Below, in pieces: positions 22,999 to 38,374 of a DNA stretch of 64,000 nucleotides (the stretch's first letter is position 1; every line of letters begins with the position of its first letter). The translations under genes were made by a program, and so were the position numbers. The notes under the pieces were generated by a model, which was given only the letters and a program-made list of their open reading frames with translations, made no database searches and was not told where the DNA came from. Origin of the DNA: Tritrichomonas musculus (Eukaryota > Parabasalia > Tritrichomonadida > Tritrichomonadidae); NCBI GenBank assembly GCA_039105265.1, contig JAPFFF010000041.1:434001-498000 (forward strand), written 5' to 3'.

Positions 22999-25900
22999 AA
23001 AAGAGGATAATGATGATGATGAAGATGATGAAGAAGAAGATGATGATGAAGAAGATGATGATGATGAAGAAGAAGATGATGATGAAGAAGACGATGATGA
23101 TGAAGAAGACGATGATGAAGAAGAAGACGATGATGATGAAGAAGAAGAAGATGATGAAGAAGACGATGATGATGAAGAAGAAGATGATGATGATGAAGAC
23201 GATGATGATGATCATGAAGATGATGAAGAAGAAGATGATGATGATGATGAAGAAGAAGACGATGAAGAAGAAGAAGATGATGAAGAAGATGATGATGATG
23301 AAGAAGAAGAAGATGATGAAGAAGATGATGATGAAGAAGAAGAAGATGATGATGAAGAAGACGATGATGATGAAGAAGAAGATGATGATGAAGAAGACGA
23401 TGATGATGAAGAAGACGATGATGAAGAAGAAGACGATGATGATGAAGAAGAAGAAGATGATGAAGAAGACGATGATGATGAAGAAGAAGATGATGATGAT
23501 GAAGACGATGATGATGAAGAAGACGATGAGGAAGAAGAAGACGATGATGATGAAGAAGACGATGATGATGAAGAAGACGATGATGATGAAGAAGAAGATA
23601 ATGATGATCATGAAGATGATGAAGAAGAAGATGATGATGAAGATGGAGAAGAAGACGATGAAGAAGAAGAAGATGATGAAGAAGATGATGATGATGATGA
23701 AGAAGATGATGATGAAGAAGATGATGATGATGAAGAAGACGATGATGATGAAGAAGAAGATGATGATGAAGAAGATGATGATGAAGAAGACGATGATGAT
23801 GATGATGAAGAAGAAGATGATGATGAAGAAGACGATGATGATGAAGAAGATGATGAAGAAGACGATGATGATGAAGAAGACGATGATGATGATGATGAAG
23901 ATGATGATGATGAAGAAGATGATGATGAAGAAGAAGAAGAAGATGATGAAGAAGACGATGAAGATGAAGAAGAAGACGATGATGATGAAGAAGACGATGA
24001 TGATGAAGAAGACGATGATGATGATGAAGAAGAAGATGATGATGAAGAAGAAGACGATGATGAAGAAGAAGATGATGATGAAGAAGAAGATGATGATGAA
24101 GAAGAAGATGATGATGAAGAAGATGATGAAGAAGACGATGATGATGAAGAAGAAGATGATGATGAAGAAGAAGATGATGATGAAGAAGATGATGATGATG
24201 AAGAAGAAGATGATGATGAAGAAGAAGATGATGATGAAGAAGAAGATGATGATGAAGAAGATGATGAAGAAGACGATGATGATGAAGAAGAAGATGATGA
24301 TGAAGAAGACGATGATGATGAAGAAGACGATGATGATTAAGAAGAAGATGATGATGAAGAAGAAGATGATGATGAAGAAGAAGATGATGATGAAGAAGAC
24401 GATGATGATGAAAAGAGGATAATGATGATGATGAAGATGATGAAGAAGAAGATGATGATGAAGAAGATGATGATGATGAAGAAGAAGATGATGATGAAGA
24501 AGACGATGATGATGAAGAAGACGATGATGAAGAAGAAGACGATGATGATGAAGAAGAAGAAGATGATGAAGAAGACGATGATGATGAAGAAGAAGATGAT
24601 GATGATGAAGACGATGATGATGATCATGAAGATGATGAAGAAGAAGATGATGATGATGATGAAGAAGAAGACGATGAAGAAGAAGAAGATGATGAAGAAG
24701 ATGATGATGATGAAGAAGAAGAAGATGATGAAGAAGATGATGATGAAGAAGAAGAAGATGATGATGAAGAAGACGATGATGATGAAGAAGAAGATGATGA
24801 TGAAGAAGACGATGATGATGAAGAAGACGATGATGAAGAAGAAGACGATGATGATGAAGAAGAAGAAGATGATGAAGAAGACGATGATGATGAAGAAGAA
24901 GATGATGATGATGAAGACGATGATGATGAAGAAGACGATGAGGAAGAAGAAGACGATGATGATGAAGAAGACGATGATGATGAAGAAGACGATGATGATG
25001 AAGAAGAAGATAATGATGATCATGAAGATGATGAAGAAGAAGATGATGATGAAGATGGAGAAGAAGACGATGAAGAAGAAGAAGATGATGAAGAAGATGA
25101 TGATGATGATGAAGAAGATGATGATGAAGAAGATGATGATGATGAAGAAGACGATGATGATGAAGAAGAAGATGATGATGAAGAAGATGATGATGAAGAA
25201 GACGATGATGATGATGATGAAGAAGAAGATGATGATGAAGAAGACGATGATGATGAAGAAGAAGATGATGATGAAGAAGACGATGATGATGAAGAAGACG
25301 ATGATGATGATGATGAAGATGATGATGATGAAGAAGATGATGATGAAGAAGAAGAAGAAGATGATGAAGAAGACGATGAAGATGAAGAAGAAGACGATGA
25401 TGATGAAGAAGACGATGATGATGAAGAAGACGATGATGATGATGAAGAAGAAGATGATGATGAAGAAGAAGACGATGATGAAGAAGAAGATGATGATGAA
25501 GAAGAAGATGATGATGAAGAAGAAGATGATGATGAAGAAGATGATGAAGAAGACGATGATGATGAAGAAGAAGATGATGATGAAGAAAACGATGATGATG
25601 AAGAAGATGATGATGATGAAGAAGATGATGATGATGAAGAAGAAGATGATGATGAAGAAGATGATGAAGAAGACGATGATGATGAAGAAGAAGATGATGA
25701 TGAAGAAAACGATGATGATGAAGAAGAAGAAGATGATGAAGAAGACGATGATGATGAAGAAGAAGAAGATGATGAAGAAGAAGATGATGATGAAGAAGAT
25801 GATGATGATGAAGAAGATGATGATGATGAAGAAGACGATGATGATGAAGAAGAAGAAGATGATGAAGAAGATGATGATGATGAAGAAGACGATGATGATG

Positions 25901-28900
25901 AAGAAGAAGAAGATGATGAAGAAGATGATGATGATGAAGAAGATGATGATGATGAAGAAGATGATGATGATGAAGAAGACGATGATGATGAAGAAGAAGA
26001 AGATGATGAAGAAGACGATGATGATGAAGAAGAAGATGATGATGAAGAAGACGATGATGATGAAGAAGACGATGATGATTAAGAAGAAGATGATGATGAA
26101 GAAGACGATGATGATGAAGAAGAAGATGATGATGAAGAAGACGATGATGATGAAGAAGAAGAAGATGATGATGATGAAGACGATGATGATGAAGAAGACG
26201 ATGATGAAGAAGAAGACGATGATGATGAAGAAGAAGACGATGATGAAGAAGATGATGATGATGAAGAAGAAGATGATGATGATGAAGACGATGATGATGA
26301 AGAAGACGATGATGATGAAGAAGAAGAAGATGATGATGATGAAGACGATGATAATGAAGAAGACGATGATGATGAAGAAGACGATGATGATGAAGAAGAA
26401 GAAGATGATGAAGAAGACGATGATGATGAAGAAGAAGATGATGATGAAGAAGACGATGATGATGAAGAAGACGATGATGATTAAGAAGAAGATGATGATG
26501 AAGAAGACGATGATGATGAAGAAGAAGATGATGATGAAGAAGACGATGATGATGAAGAAGAAGAAGATGATGATGATGAAGACGATGATAATGAAGAAGA
26601 CGATGATGATGAAGAAGACGATGATGATGAAAAAGAAGATGATGATGAAGAAGACGATGATGATGAAGAAGAAGATGATGATTAAGAAGAAGATGATGAT
26701 GAAGAAGAAGATGATGATGAAGAAGAAGATGATGATGAAGAAGAAGATGATGATGAAGAAGATGATGAAGAAGACGATGATGATGAAGAAGAAGATGATG
26801 ATGAAGAAGAAGATGATGATGAAGAAGACGATGATGATTAAGAAGAAGATGATGATGAAGAAGAAGATGATGATGAAGAAGAAGATGATGATGAAGAAGA
26901 CGATGATGATGAAGAAGAAGATAATGATGATGATGAAGATGATGAAGAAGAAGATGATGAAGAAGACGATGATGATTAAGAAGAAGATGATGATGATGAA
27001 GACGATGATAATGAAGAAGACGATGATGATGAAGAAGACGATGATGATGAAAAAGAAGATGATGATGAAGAAGACGATGATGATGAAGAAGAAGATGATG
27101 ATGAAGAAGACGATGATGATGAAGAAGAAGAAGATGATGAAGAAGAAGACGATGATGATGATGAAGACGATGATGATGAAGAAGATGATGAAGAAGACGA
27201 TGATGATGAAGAAGACGATGATGATGAAGAAGAAGATGATGATGAAGAAGAAGATGATGATGAAGAAGAAGATGATGATGAAGAAGATGATGATGATGAA
27301 GAAGAAGATGATGATGAAGAAGAAGATGATGATGAAGAAGAAGATGATGATGATGAAGAAGAAGATGATGATGATGAAGACGATGATGATGATGATGAAG
27401 AAGACGATGATGATGAAGAAGACGATGATGATGAAGAAGAAGAAGATGATGAAGAAGAAGAAGATGATGATGAAGACGATGATGATGATTAAGAAGAAGA
27501 TGATGATGAAGAAGAAGATGATGATGAAGAAGAAGACGATGATGATGATGAAGACGATGATGATGAAGAAGACGATGATGATGAAGAAGAAGAAGAAGAT
27601 GATGATGAAGACGATGATAATGAAGAAGACGATGATGATGAAGAAGACGATGATGATGAAAAAGAAGATGATGATGAAGAAGACGATGATGATGAAGAAG
27701 AAGATGATGATGAAGAAGACGATGATGATGAAGAAGACGATGATGATGATGATGAAGAAGACGATGATGATGAAGAAGAAGATGATGATGAAGAAGATGA
27801 TGAAGAAGACGATGATGATGAAGAAGAAGATGATGATGAAGAAGAAGATGATGATGAAGAAGACGATGATGATTAAGAAGAAGATGATGATGAAGAAGAA
27901 GATGATGATGAAGAAGAAGATGATGATGAAGAAGACGATGATGATGAAGAAGAAGATAATGATGATGATGAAGAAGAAGATGATGATGAAGAAGACGATG
28001 ATGATGAAGAAGAAGATGATGATGAAGAAGACGATGATGATGAAGAAGATGATGAAGAAGACGATGATGATGAAGAAGAAGATGATGATGAAGAAAACGA
28101 TGATGATGAAGAAGACGATGATGATTAAGAAGATGATGATGATGAAGAAGATGATGATGATGAAGAAGAAGATGATGATGAAGAAGACGATGATGATGAA
28201 GAAGAAGATAATGATGATGATGAAGATGATGAAGAAGAAGATGATGAAGAAGACGATGATGATTAAGAAGAAGATGATGATGATGAAGACGATGATAATG
28301 AAGAAGACGATGATGATGAAGAAGACGATGATGATGAAGAAGACGATGATGATGAAGAAGAAGACGATGATGATGAAGAAGAAGAAGATGATGAAGAAGA
28401 AGACGATGATGATGAAGAAGACGATGATGATGAAAAAGAAGATGATGATGAAGAAGACGATGATGATGAAGAAGAAGATGATGATGAAGAAGACGATGAT
28501 GATGAAGAAGAAGAAGATGATGAAGAAGAAGACGATGATGATGATGAAGACGATGATGATGAAGAAGATGATGAAGAAGACGATGATGATGAAGAAAAAG
28601 ATGATGATGAAGAAGAAGATGATGATGAAGAAGACGATGATGATTAAGAAGAAGATGATGATGAAGAAGAAGATGATGATGAAGAAGACGATGATGATGA
28701 AGAAGAAGATGATGATGAAGAAGACGATGATGATGAAGAAGACGATGATGATGATGATGAAGAAGACGATGATGATGAAGAAGAAGATGATGATGAAGAA
28801 GATGATGAAGAAGACGATGATGATGAAGAAGAAGATGATGATGAAGAAGAAGATGATGATGAAGAAGACGATGATGATTAAGAAGAAGATGATGATGAAG

Positions 28901-31900
28901 AAGAAGATGATGATGAAGAAGAAGATGATGATGAAGAAGACGATGATGATGAAGAAGAAGATAATGATGATGATGAAGAAGATGATGATGATGAAGAAGA
29001 AGATGATGATGAAGAAGAAGATGATGATGAAGAAGAAGATGATGATGAAGAAGATGATGAAGAAGACGATGATGATGAAGAAGAAGATGATGATGAAGAA
29101 AACGATGATGATGAAGAAGACGATGATGATTAAGAAGATGATGATGATGAAGAAGATGATGATGATGAAGAAGAAGATGATGATGAAGAAGACGATGATG
29201 ATGAAGAAGAAGATAATGATGATGATGAAGATGATGAAGAAGAAGATGATGAAGAAGATGATGATGATTAAGAAGAAGATGATGATGATGAAGACGATGA
29301 TAATGAAGAAGACGATGATGATGAAGAAGACGATGATGATGAAGAAGACGATGATGATGAAGAAGAAGACGATGATGATGAAGAAGAAGAAGATGATGAA
29401 GAAGAAGACGATGATGATGAAGAAGACGATGATGATGAAAAAGAAGATGATGATGAAGAAGACGATGATGATGAAGAAGAAGATGATGATGAAGAAGACG
29501 ATGATGATGAAGAAGAAGAAGATGATGAAGAAGAAGACGATGATGATGATGAAGACGATGATGATGAAGAAGATGATGAAGAAGACGATGATGATGAAGA
29601 AGACGATGATGATGAAGAAGAAGATGATGATGAAGAAGAAGATGATGATGAAGAAGAAGATGATGATGAAGAAGATGATGATGATGAAGAAGAAGATGAT
29701 GATGAAGAAGAAGATGATGATGAAGAAGAAGATGATGATGAAGAAGATGATGAAGAAGACGATGATGATGAAGAAGAAGATGATGATGAAGAAAACGATG
29801 ATGATGAAGAAGACGATGATGATGAAGAAGATGATGATGATGAAGAAGAAGATGATGATGAAGAAGATGATGAAGAAGACGATGATGATGAAGAAGAAGA
29901 TGATGATGAAGAAAACGATGATGATGAAGAAGACGATGATGATGAAGAAGACGATGATGATGATGATGAAGAAGACGATGATGATGAAGAAGAAGATGAT
30001 GATGAAGAAGAAGATGATGATGAAGAAGATGATGAAGAAGACGATGATGATGAAGAAGAAGATGATGATGAAGAAAACGATGATGATGAAGAAGATGATG
30101 ATGATGAAGAAGATGATGATGATGAAGAAGAAGATGATGATGAAGAAGATGATGAAGAAGACGATGATGATGAAGAAGAAGATGATGATGAAGAAAACGA
30201 TGATGATGAATAAGACTATGATGAAGAAGACGATGATGATGAAGAAGAAGATGATGATGAAGAAGAAGATGATGATGAAGAAGAAGATGATGATGAAGAA
30301 GATGATGATGATGAAGAAGAAGATGATGATGAAGAAGAAGATGATGATGAAGAAGAAGATGATGATGAAGAAGATGATGAAGAAGACGATGATGATGAAG
30401 AAGAAGATGATGATGAAGAAGAAGATGATGATGAAGAAGATGATGATGATGAAGAAGAAGATGATGATGAAGAAGAAGATGATGATGAAGAAGAAGATGA
30501 TGATGAAGAAGATGATGAAGAAGACGATGATGATGAAGAAGAAGATGATGATGAAGAAGACGATGATGATGAAGAAGACGATGATGATTAAGAAGAAGAT
30601 GATGATGAAGAAGAAGATGATGATGAAGAAGAAGATGATGATGAAGAAGACGATGATGATGAAAAGAGGATAATGATGATGATGAAGATGATGAAGAAGA
30701 AGATGATGATGAAGATGGAGAAGAAGACGATGAAGAAGAAGAAGATGATGAAGAAGATGATGATGATGAAGAAGAAGATGATGATGAAGAAGATGATGAT
30801 GAAGAAGAAGAAGATGATGATGAAGAAGACGATGATGATGAAGAAGAAGATGATGATGAAGAAGACGATGATGATGAAGAAGACGATGATGAAGAAGAAG
30901 ACGATGATGATGAAGAAGAAGAAGATGATGAAGAAGACGATGATGATGAAGAAGAAGATGATGATGATGAAGACGATGATGATGAAGAAGACGATGAGGA
31001 AGAAGAAGACGATGATGATGAAGAAGACGATGATGATGAAGAAGACGATGATGATGAAGAAGAAGATAATGATGATGATGAAGATGATGAAGAAGAAGAT
31101 GATGATGAAGATGGAGAAGAAGACGATGAAGAAGAAGAAGATGATGAAGAAGATGATGATGATGATGAAGAAGATGATGATGAAAAAGATGATGATGATG
31201 AAGAAGACGATGATGATGAAGAAGAAGATGATGATGAAGAAGATGATGATGAAGAAGACGATGATGATGATGATGAAGAAGAAGATGATGATGAAGAAGA
31301 CGATGATGATGAAGAAGAAGATGATGATGAAGAAGACGATGATGATGAAGAAGACGATGATGATGATGATGAAGATGATGATGATGAAGAAGATGATGAT
31401 GAAGAAGAAGAAGAAGATGATGAAGAAGACGATGATGATGAAGAAGAAGACGATGATGATGAAGAAGACGATGATGATGAAGAAGACGATGATGATGATG
31501 AAGAAGAAGATGATGATGAAGAAGAAGACGATGATGAAGAAGAAGATGATGATGAAGAAGAAGATGATGATGAAGAAGAAGATGATGATGAAGAAGATGA
31601 TGAAGAAGACGATGATGATGAAGAAGAAGATGATGATGAAGAAAACGATGATGATGAAGAAGATGATGATGATGAAGAAGATGATGATGATGAAGAAGAA
31701 GATGATGATGAAGAAGATGATGAAGAAGACGATGATGATGAAGAAGAAGATGATGATGAAGAAAACGATGATGATGAATAAGACTATGATGAAGAAGACG
31801 ATGATGATGAAGAAGAAGATGATGATGAAGAAGAAGATGATGATGAAGAAGAAGATGATGATGAAGAAGATGATGATGATGAAGAAGAAGATGATGATGA

Positions 31901-32813
31901 AGAAGAAGATGATGATGAAGAAGAAGATGATGATGAAGAAGATGATGAAGAAGACGATGATGATGAAGAAGAAGATGATGATGAAGAAGAAGATGATGAT
32001 GAAGAAGATGATGATGATGAAGAAGACGATGATGATGAAGAAGATGATGATGATGAAGAAGATGATGATGATGAAGAAGAAGATGATGATGAAGAAGATG
32101 ATGAAGAAGACGATGATGATGAAGAAGAAGATGATGATGAAGAAAACGATGATGATGAATAAGACTATGATGAAGAAGACGATGATGATGAAGAAGAAGA
32201 TGATGATGAAGAAAACGATGATGATGAAGAAGATGATGATGATGAAGAAGATGATGATGATGAAGAAGAAGATGATGATGAAGAAGATGATGAAGAAGAC
32301 GATGATGATGAAGAAGAAGATGATGATGAAGAAAACGATGATGATGAATAAGACTATGATGAAGAAGACGATGATGATGAAGAAGAAGATGATGATGAAG
32401 AAGAAGATGATGATGAAGAAGAAGATGATGATGAAGAAGATGATGATGATGAAGAAGAAGATGATGATGAAGAAGAAGATGATGATGAAGAAGAAGATGA
32501 TGATGAAGAAGATGATGAAGAAGACGATGATGATGAAGAAGAAGATGATGATGAAGAAGAAGATGATGATGAAGAAGATGATGATGATGAAGAAGAAGAT
32601 GATGATGAAGAAGAAGATGATGATGAAGAAGAAGATGATGATGAAGAAGATGATGAAGAAGACGATGATGATGAAGAAGAAGATGATGATGAAGAAGACG
32701 ATGATGATGAAGAAGACGATGATGATTAAGAAGAAGATGATGATGAAGAAGAAGATGATGATGAAGAAGAAGATGATGATGAAGAAGACGATGATGATGA
32801 AAAGAGGATAATG
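22999..32813. repeat. Four copies of a frame-shifting junction, AAAAGAGGATAATG
   Basis: The word GAAAAGAGGATAATGATG occurs at about 22999, 24411, 30662 and 32800 and nowhere else seen. At each one the triplet phase slips, so the Met/Lys frame ends in AAA AGA GGA TAA and a new one opens at the overlapping ATG. The 250 or more bases to the left (a GATTAAG stop, then GAA/GAT runs) and to the right are shared, so one mutated unit was copied four times as part of larger blocks. Confidence 0.75.
25900..27960. repeat. Array block C (third partial copy)
   Basis: TAA sites at 26482, 26683, 26839, 26977, 27490 and 27874 match block A sites at 13704, 13905, 14061, 14199, 14712 and 15096 with a constant offset of 12778 bp. 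The offset is not a multiple of three, which agrees with two frame-shifting junctions lying between. The outer limits are approximate. Confidence 0.65.
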
Positions 32814-35800
32814 ATGATGATGAAGATGATGAAGAAGAAGATGATGATGAAGATGGAGAAGAAGACGATGAAGAAGAAGAAGATGATGAAGAAGATGATG
32901 ATGATGAAGAAGAAGATGATGATGAAGAAGATGATGATGAAGAAGAAGAAGATGATGATGAAGAAGACGATGATGATGAAGAAGAAGATGATGATGAAGA
33001 AGACGATGATGATGAAGAAGACGATGATGAAGAAGAAGACGATGATGATGAAGAAGAAGAAGATGATGAAGAAGACGATGATGATGAAGAAGAAGATGAT
33101 GATGATGAAGAAGACGATGATGATGAAGAAGAAGAAGATGATGAAGAAGACGATGATGATGAAGAAGACGATGAGGAAGAAGAAGACGATGATGATGAAG
33201 AAGACGATGATGATGAAGAAGAAGAAGATGATGAAGAAGACGATGATGATGAAGAAGAAGATGATGATGATGAAGACGATGATGATGAAGAAGACGATGA
33301 GGAAGAAGAAGACGATGATGATGAAGAAGACGATGATGATGAAGAAGACGATGATGATGAAGAAGAAGATAATGATGATCATGAAGATGATGAAGAAGAA
33401 GATGATGATGAAGATGGAGAAGAAGACGATGAAGAAGAAGAAGATGATGAAGAAGATGATGATGATGATGATGAAGATGATGATGAAGAAGATGATGATG
33501 ATGAAGAAGACGATGATGATGAAGAAGAAGATGATGATGAAGAAGATGATGATGAAGAAGACGATGATGATGATGATGAAGAAGAAGATGATGATGAAGA
33601 AGACGATGATGATGAAGAAGAAGATGATGATGAAGAAGACGATGATGATGAAGAAGACGATGATGATGATGATGAAGATGATGATGAAGAAGACGATGAT
33701 GATGAAGAAGAAGATAATGATGATGATGAAGATGATGAAGAAGAAGATGATGATTAAGAAGACGATGATGATGAAGAAGAAGATGATGATGAAGAAGATG
33801 ATGATGAAGAAGAAGAAGATGATGATGAAGACGATGATGATGATGAAGAAGAAGATGATGATGAAGAAGATGATGATGATGAAGAAGACGATGATGATGA
33901 AGAAGAAGACGATGATGAAGAAGAAGATGATGATGAAGAAGACGATGATGATGAAGAAGAAGATAATGATGATGATGAAGATGATGAAGAAGAAGATGAT
34001 GATGAAGATGGAGAAGAAGACGATGAAGAAGAAGATGATGATGAAGAAGATGATGATGATGAAGAAGAAGATGATGATGAAGAAGAAGATGATGATGAAG
34101 AAGATGATGATGATGAAGAAGACGATGATGATGAAGAAGATGATGATGAAGAAGACGATGATGATGAAGAAGAAGATGATGATGAAGAAGAAGATGATGA
34201 TGAAGAAGACGATGATGATGATGATGAAGAAGACGATGATGAAGAAGAAGAAGAAGATGATGATGAAGACGATGATGATGATGAAGAAGAAGATGATGAT
34301 GAAGAAGATGATGATGAAGAAGACGATGATGATGAAGAAGAAGAAGATGATGATGATGAAGACAATGATAATGAAGAAGACGATGATGATGATGAAGATG
34401 ATGATGATGAAGAAGACGATGATGATGAAGAAGAAGACGATGATGAAGAAGAAGATGATGATGAAGAAGACGATGAAGAAGAAGATGATGATGAAGAAGA
34501 CGATGATGATGAAGAAGAAGATGATGATGAAGAAGACGATGAAGAAGAAGAAGAAGATAATGATGATGATGAAGATGATGAAGAAGATGATGATGATGAA
34601 GATGGAGAAGAAGACGATGAAGAAGAAGATGATGATGAAGAAAACAATGATGATGATGAAGAAGATGATGATGAAGAAAACAATGATGATGAAGAAGAAG
34701 ATGATGATGAAGAAGACGATGATGATGAAGAAGACGATGATGATGAAGAAGACGATGATGATGAAGAAGAAGATGATGATGAAAAAGAAGATGATGATGA
34801 TGAAGAAGATGATGATGAAGAAGAAGATGATGATGAAGACGATGATGATGATGAAGAAAACAATGATAATGAAGAAGAAGATGATGATGAAGAAGACGAT
34901 GATGATGAAGAAGAAGATGATGATGAAGAAGAAGATGATTATGAATACGATTATGATGATGAAGAAGACGATGATGATGAAGAAGACGATGATGATGAAG
35001 AAGAAGATGATGATGAAGACGATGATGATGAAGAAGATGATGAAGAAGACGATGATGATGAAGAAGATGATGATGATGAAGAAGACGATGATGATGAAGA
35101 AGACGATGATGATGAAGAAGAAGATGATGATGAAGACGATGATGATGATGAAGAAAACAATGATAATGAAGAAGAAGATGATGATGATGAAGACGATGAT
35201 GATGAAGAAGAAGATGATGATGAAGAAGACGATGATGATGAAGAAGAAGATAATGATGATGATGAAGATGAAGAAGAAGAAGATAATGATGAAGATGGAG
35301 AAGAAGACGATGAAGAAGAAGAAGATGATGAAGAAGATGATGATGATGGAGAAGAAGACGATGAAGAAGAAGAAGATGATGAAGAAGATGATGATGATGA
35401 AGAAGAAGATGATGATGAAGAAAACAATGATAATGAAGAAGAAGATGATGATGAAGAAGACGATGATGATGAAGAAGAAGATGATGATGAAGAAGAAGAT
35501 GATGATGAAGAAGAAGATGATGATGAAGAAGACGATGATGATGAAGAAGAAGAAGATGATGAAGAAGACGATGATGATGAAGAAGAAGATGATGATGATG
35601 AAGACGATGATGATGAAGAAGACGATGATGATGAAGAAGACGATGATGATGATGATGAAGAAGACGATGATGATGAAGAAGACGATGATGATGAAGAAGA
35701 AGATAATGATGATGATGAAGATGATGAAGAAGAAGATGATGATGAAGATGGAGAAGAAGACGATGAAGAAGAAGAAGATGATGAAGAAGATGATGATGAT

Positions 35801-36469
35801 GATGAAGAAGATGATGATGAAGAAGATGATGATGATGAAGAAGACGATGATGATGAAGAAGAAGATGATGATGAAGAAGACGATGATGATGATGAAGACG
35901 ATGATGATGATGATGAAGAAGACGATGATGATGAAGAAGAAGAAGATGATGATGAAGACGATGATGATGATGAAGAAGAAGATGATGATGAAGAAGAAGA
36001 TGATGATGAAGAAGACGATGATGATGAAGAAGAAGACGATGATGAAGAAGAAGATGATGATGAAGAAGACGATGAAGAAGAAGATGATGATGAAGAAGAC
36101 GATGATGATGAAGAAGAAGATGATGATGATGATGAAGATGATGAAGAAGAAGATGATGATGAAGATGGAGAAGAAGACGATGAAGAAGAAGATGATGATG
36201 AAGAAGATGATGATGATGAAGAAGATGATGATGATGAAGAAGACGATGATGATGAAGAAGACGATGATGATGAAGAAGAAGATGATGATGATGAAGACGA
36301 TGATGATGAAGAAGATGATGATGAAGAAGAAGACGATGATGATGAAGAAGAAGATGATGATGAAGAAGACGATGAAGAAGAAGATGATGATGATGAAGAA
36401 GAAGATGATGATGAAGAAGATGATGATGATGAAGAAGACGATGATGATGAAGAAGAAGATGATGATGAA

Positions 36470-37440
36470 GAAGACGATGATGATGAAGAAGAAAATGATG
36501 ATGAAGAAGAAGACGATGATTATGATGAAGACGATGAAGAAGAAGATGATGAAGAAGAAGATGATGATGAAGATGGAGAAGAAGACGATGAAGAAGAAGA
36601 TGATGATGAAGAAGATGATGATGATGAAGAAGAAGATTATGATGAAGAAGATGATGATGATGAAGAAGACGATGATGATGAAGAAGAAGATGATGATGAA
36701 GACGATGATGATGATGAAGAAGAAGACGATGATGAAGACGATGATGATGATGATGATGAAGAAGACGATGATGAAGAAGAAGACGATGAAGAAGAAGAAG
36801 ATGATGAAGAAGAAGATGATGATGAAGAAGATGATGATGATGAAGAAGACGATGATGGAGAAGAAGACGATGATGGAGAAGAAGATGATGATGATGAAGA
36901 AGAAGATAATGATGAAGAAGAAGATGATGATGAAGAAGATGATGATGATGAAGAAGAAGATTATGATGAAGAAGATGATGATGATGAAGAAGACGATGAT
37001 GATGAAGAAGAAGATGATGATGAAGAAGATGATGATGATGAAGACGATGATGATGAAGAAGAAGATGATGAAGAAGAAGATGATGATGATGAAGACGATG
37101 ATGAAGAAGAAGACGATGAAGAAGAAGAAGACGATGAAGAAGACGATGATGGAGAAGAAGATGATGATGGAGAAGAAGATGATGATGATGAAGAAGAAGA
37201 TAATGATGAAGATGAAGATGATGATGAAGAAGATGATGATGAAGATGGAGAAGAAGACGATGAAGAAGACGATGATGAAGATGGAGAAGAAGACGATGAA
37301 GAAGACGATGATGAAAATGGAGATGGAGAAGAAGACGATGATGATGAAGATGATGAAGAAGAAGACGATGATGATGATGATGATGATGAAGACGATGATG
37401 ATGAAGATGATGAAGAAGAAGATGATGATGAAGAAGACGA
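36470..37440. repeat. Right-end duplication, copy 1 (about 0.95 kb)
   Basis: Rare words (GATTATGATGAAGACG at 36518, GATGAAAATGGAGATGG at 37308, GATGGAGAAGAAGACG between them) recur in the same order at 38390-39270. The offset is 1905 bp at the left word and 1836 bp at the right word, so the copies differ by a net 69 bp (23 triplets). Confidence 0.7.
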
Positions 37441-38374
37441 TGATGATGAAGAAGATGATGATGATGAAGAAGACGATGATGATGAAGAAGACGATGATGA
37501 TGATGATGAAGAAGACGATGATGATGAAGAAGAAGAAGATGATGATGAAGACGATGATGATGATGAAGAAGAAGATGATGAAGAAGAAGATGATGATGAT
37601 GAAGAAGATGATGATGATGAAGAAGACGATGATGATGATGAAGAAGACGATGATGATGAAGACGATGATGATGAAGAAGATGATGATGAAGAAGAAGACG
37701 ATGATGAAGAAGACGATGATGATGAAGAAGAAGATGATGATGAAGAAGACGATGAAGAAGAAGATGATGATGAAGAAGAAGATGATGATGAAGAAGAAGA
37801 TGATGATGAAGAAGAAGATGATGATGAAGAAGACGATGATGATGAAGAAGAAGATGATGATGAAGAAGACGATGATGATGAAGAAGAAGACGATGATGAT
37901 GATGAAGAAGACGATGATGATGAAGAAGAAGAAGATGATGATGAAGACGATGATGATGATGATGAAGAAGATGATGATGATGAAGAAGATGATGATGATG
38001 AAGAAGACGATGATGATGAAGAAGACGATGATGATGAAGAAGAAGATGATGATGATGAAGACGATGATGATGAAGAAGATGATGATGAAGAAGAAGACGA
38101 TGATGATGAAGAAGACGATGATGATGATGATGAAGAAGACGATGATGATGAAGAAGAAGAAGATGATGAAGAAGACGATGAAGAAGAAGATGATGATGAA
38201 GAAGAAGATGATGATGAAGAAGACGATGATGATGAAGAAGATGATGATGATGAAGAAGACGATGAAGAAGAAGATGATGATGAAGAAGATGATGATGATG
38301 AAGAAGAAGATGATGATGAAGAAGATGATGATGATGAAGAAGACGATGATGATGAAGAAGAAGATGATGATGAA

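Noticed and set aside
9829-23010. Giant + strand Met/Lys/Thr protein (and the 470-, 2083-, 712- and 2258-codon frames after it)
   Set aside because: Out-of-phase reading of GAN triplets. Low stop probability in ATG/AAG/ACG explains its length; no domain, no initiator, no codon variety.
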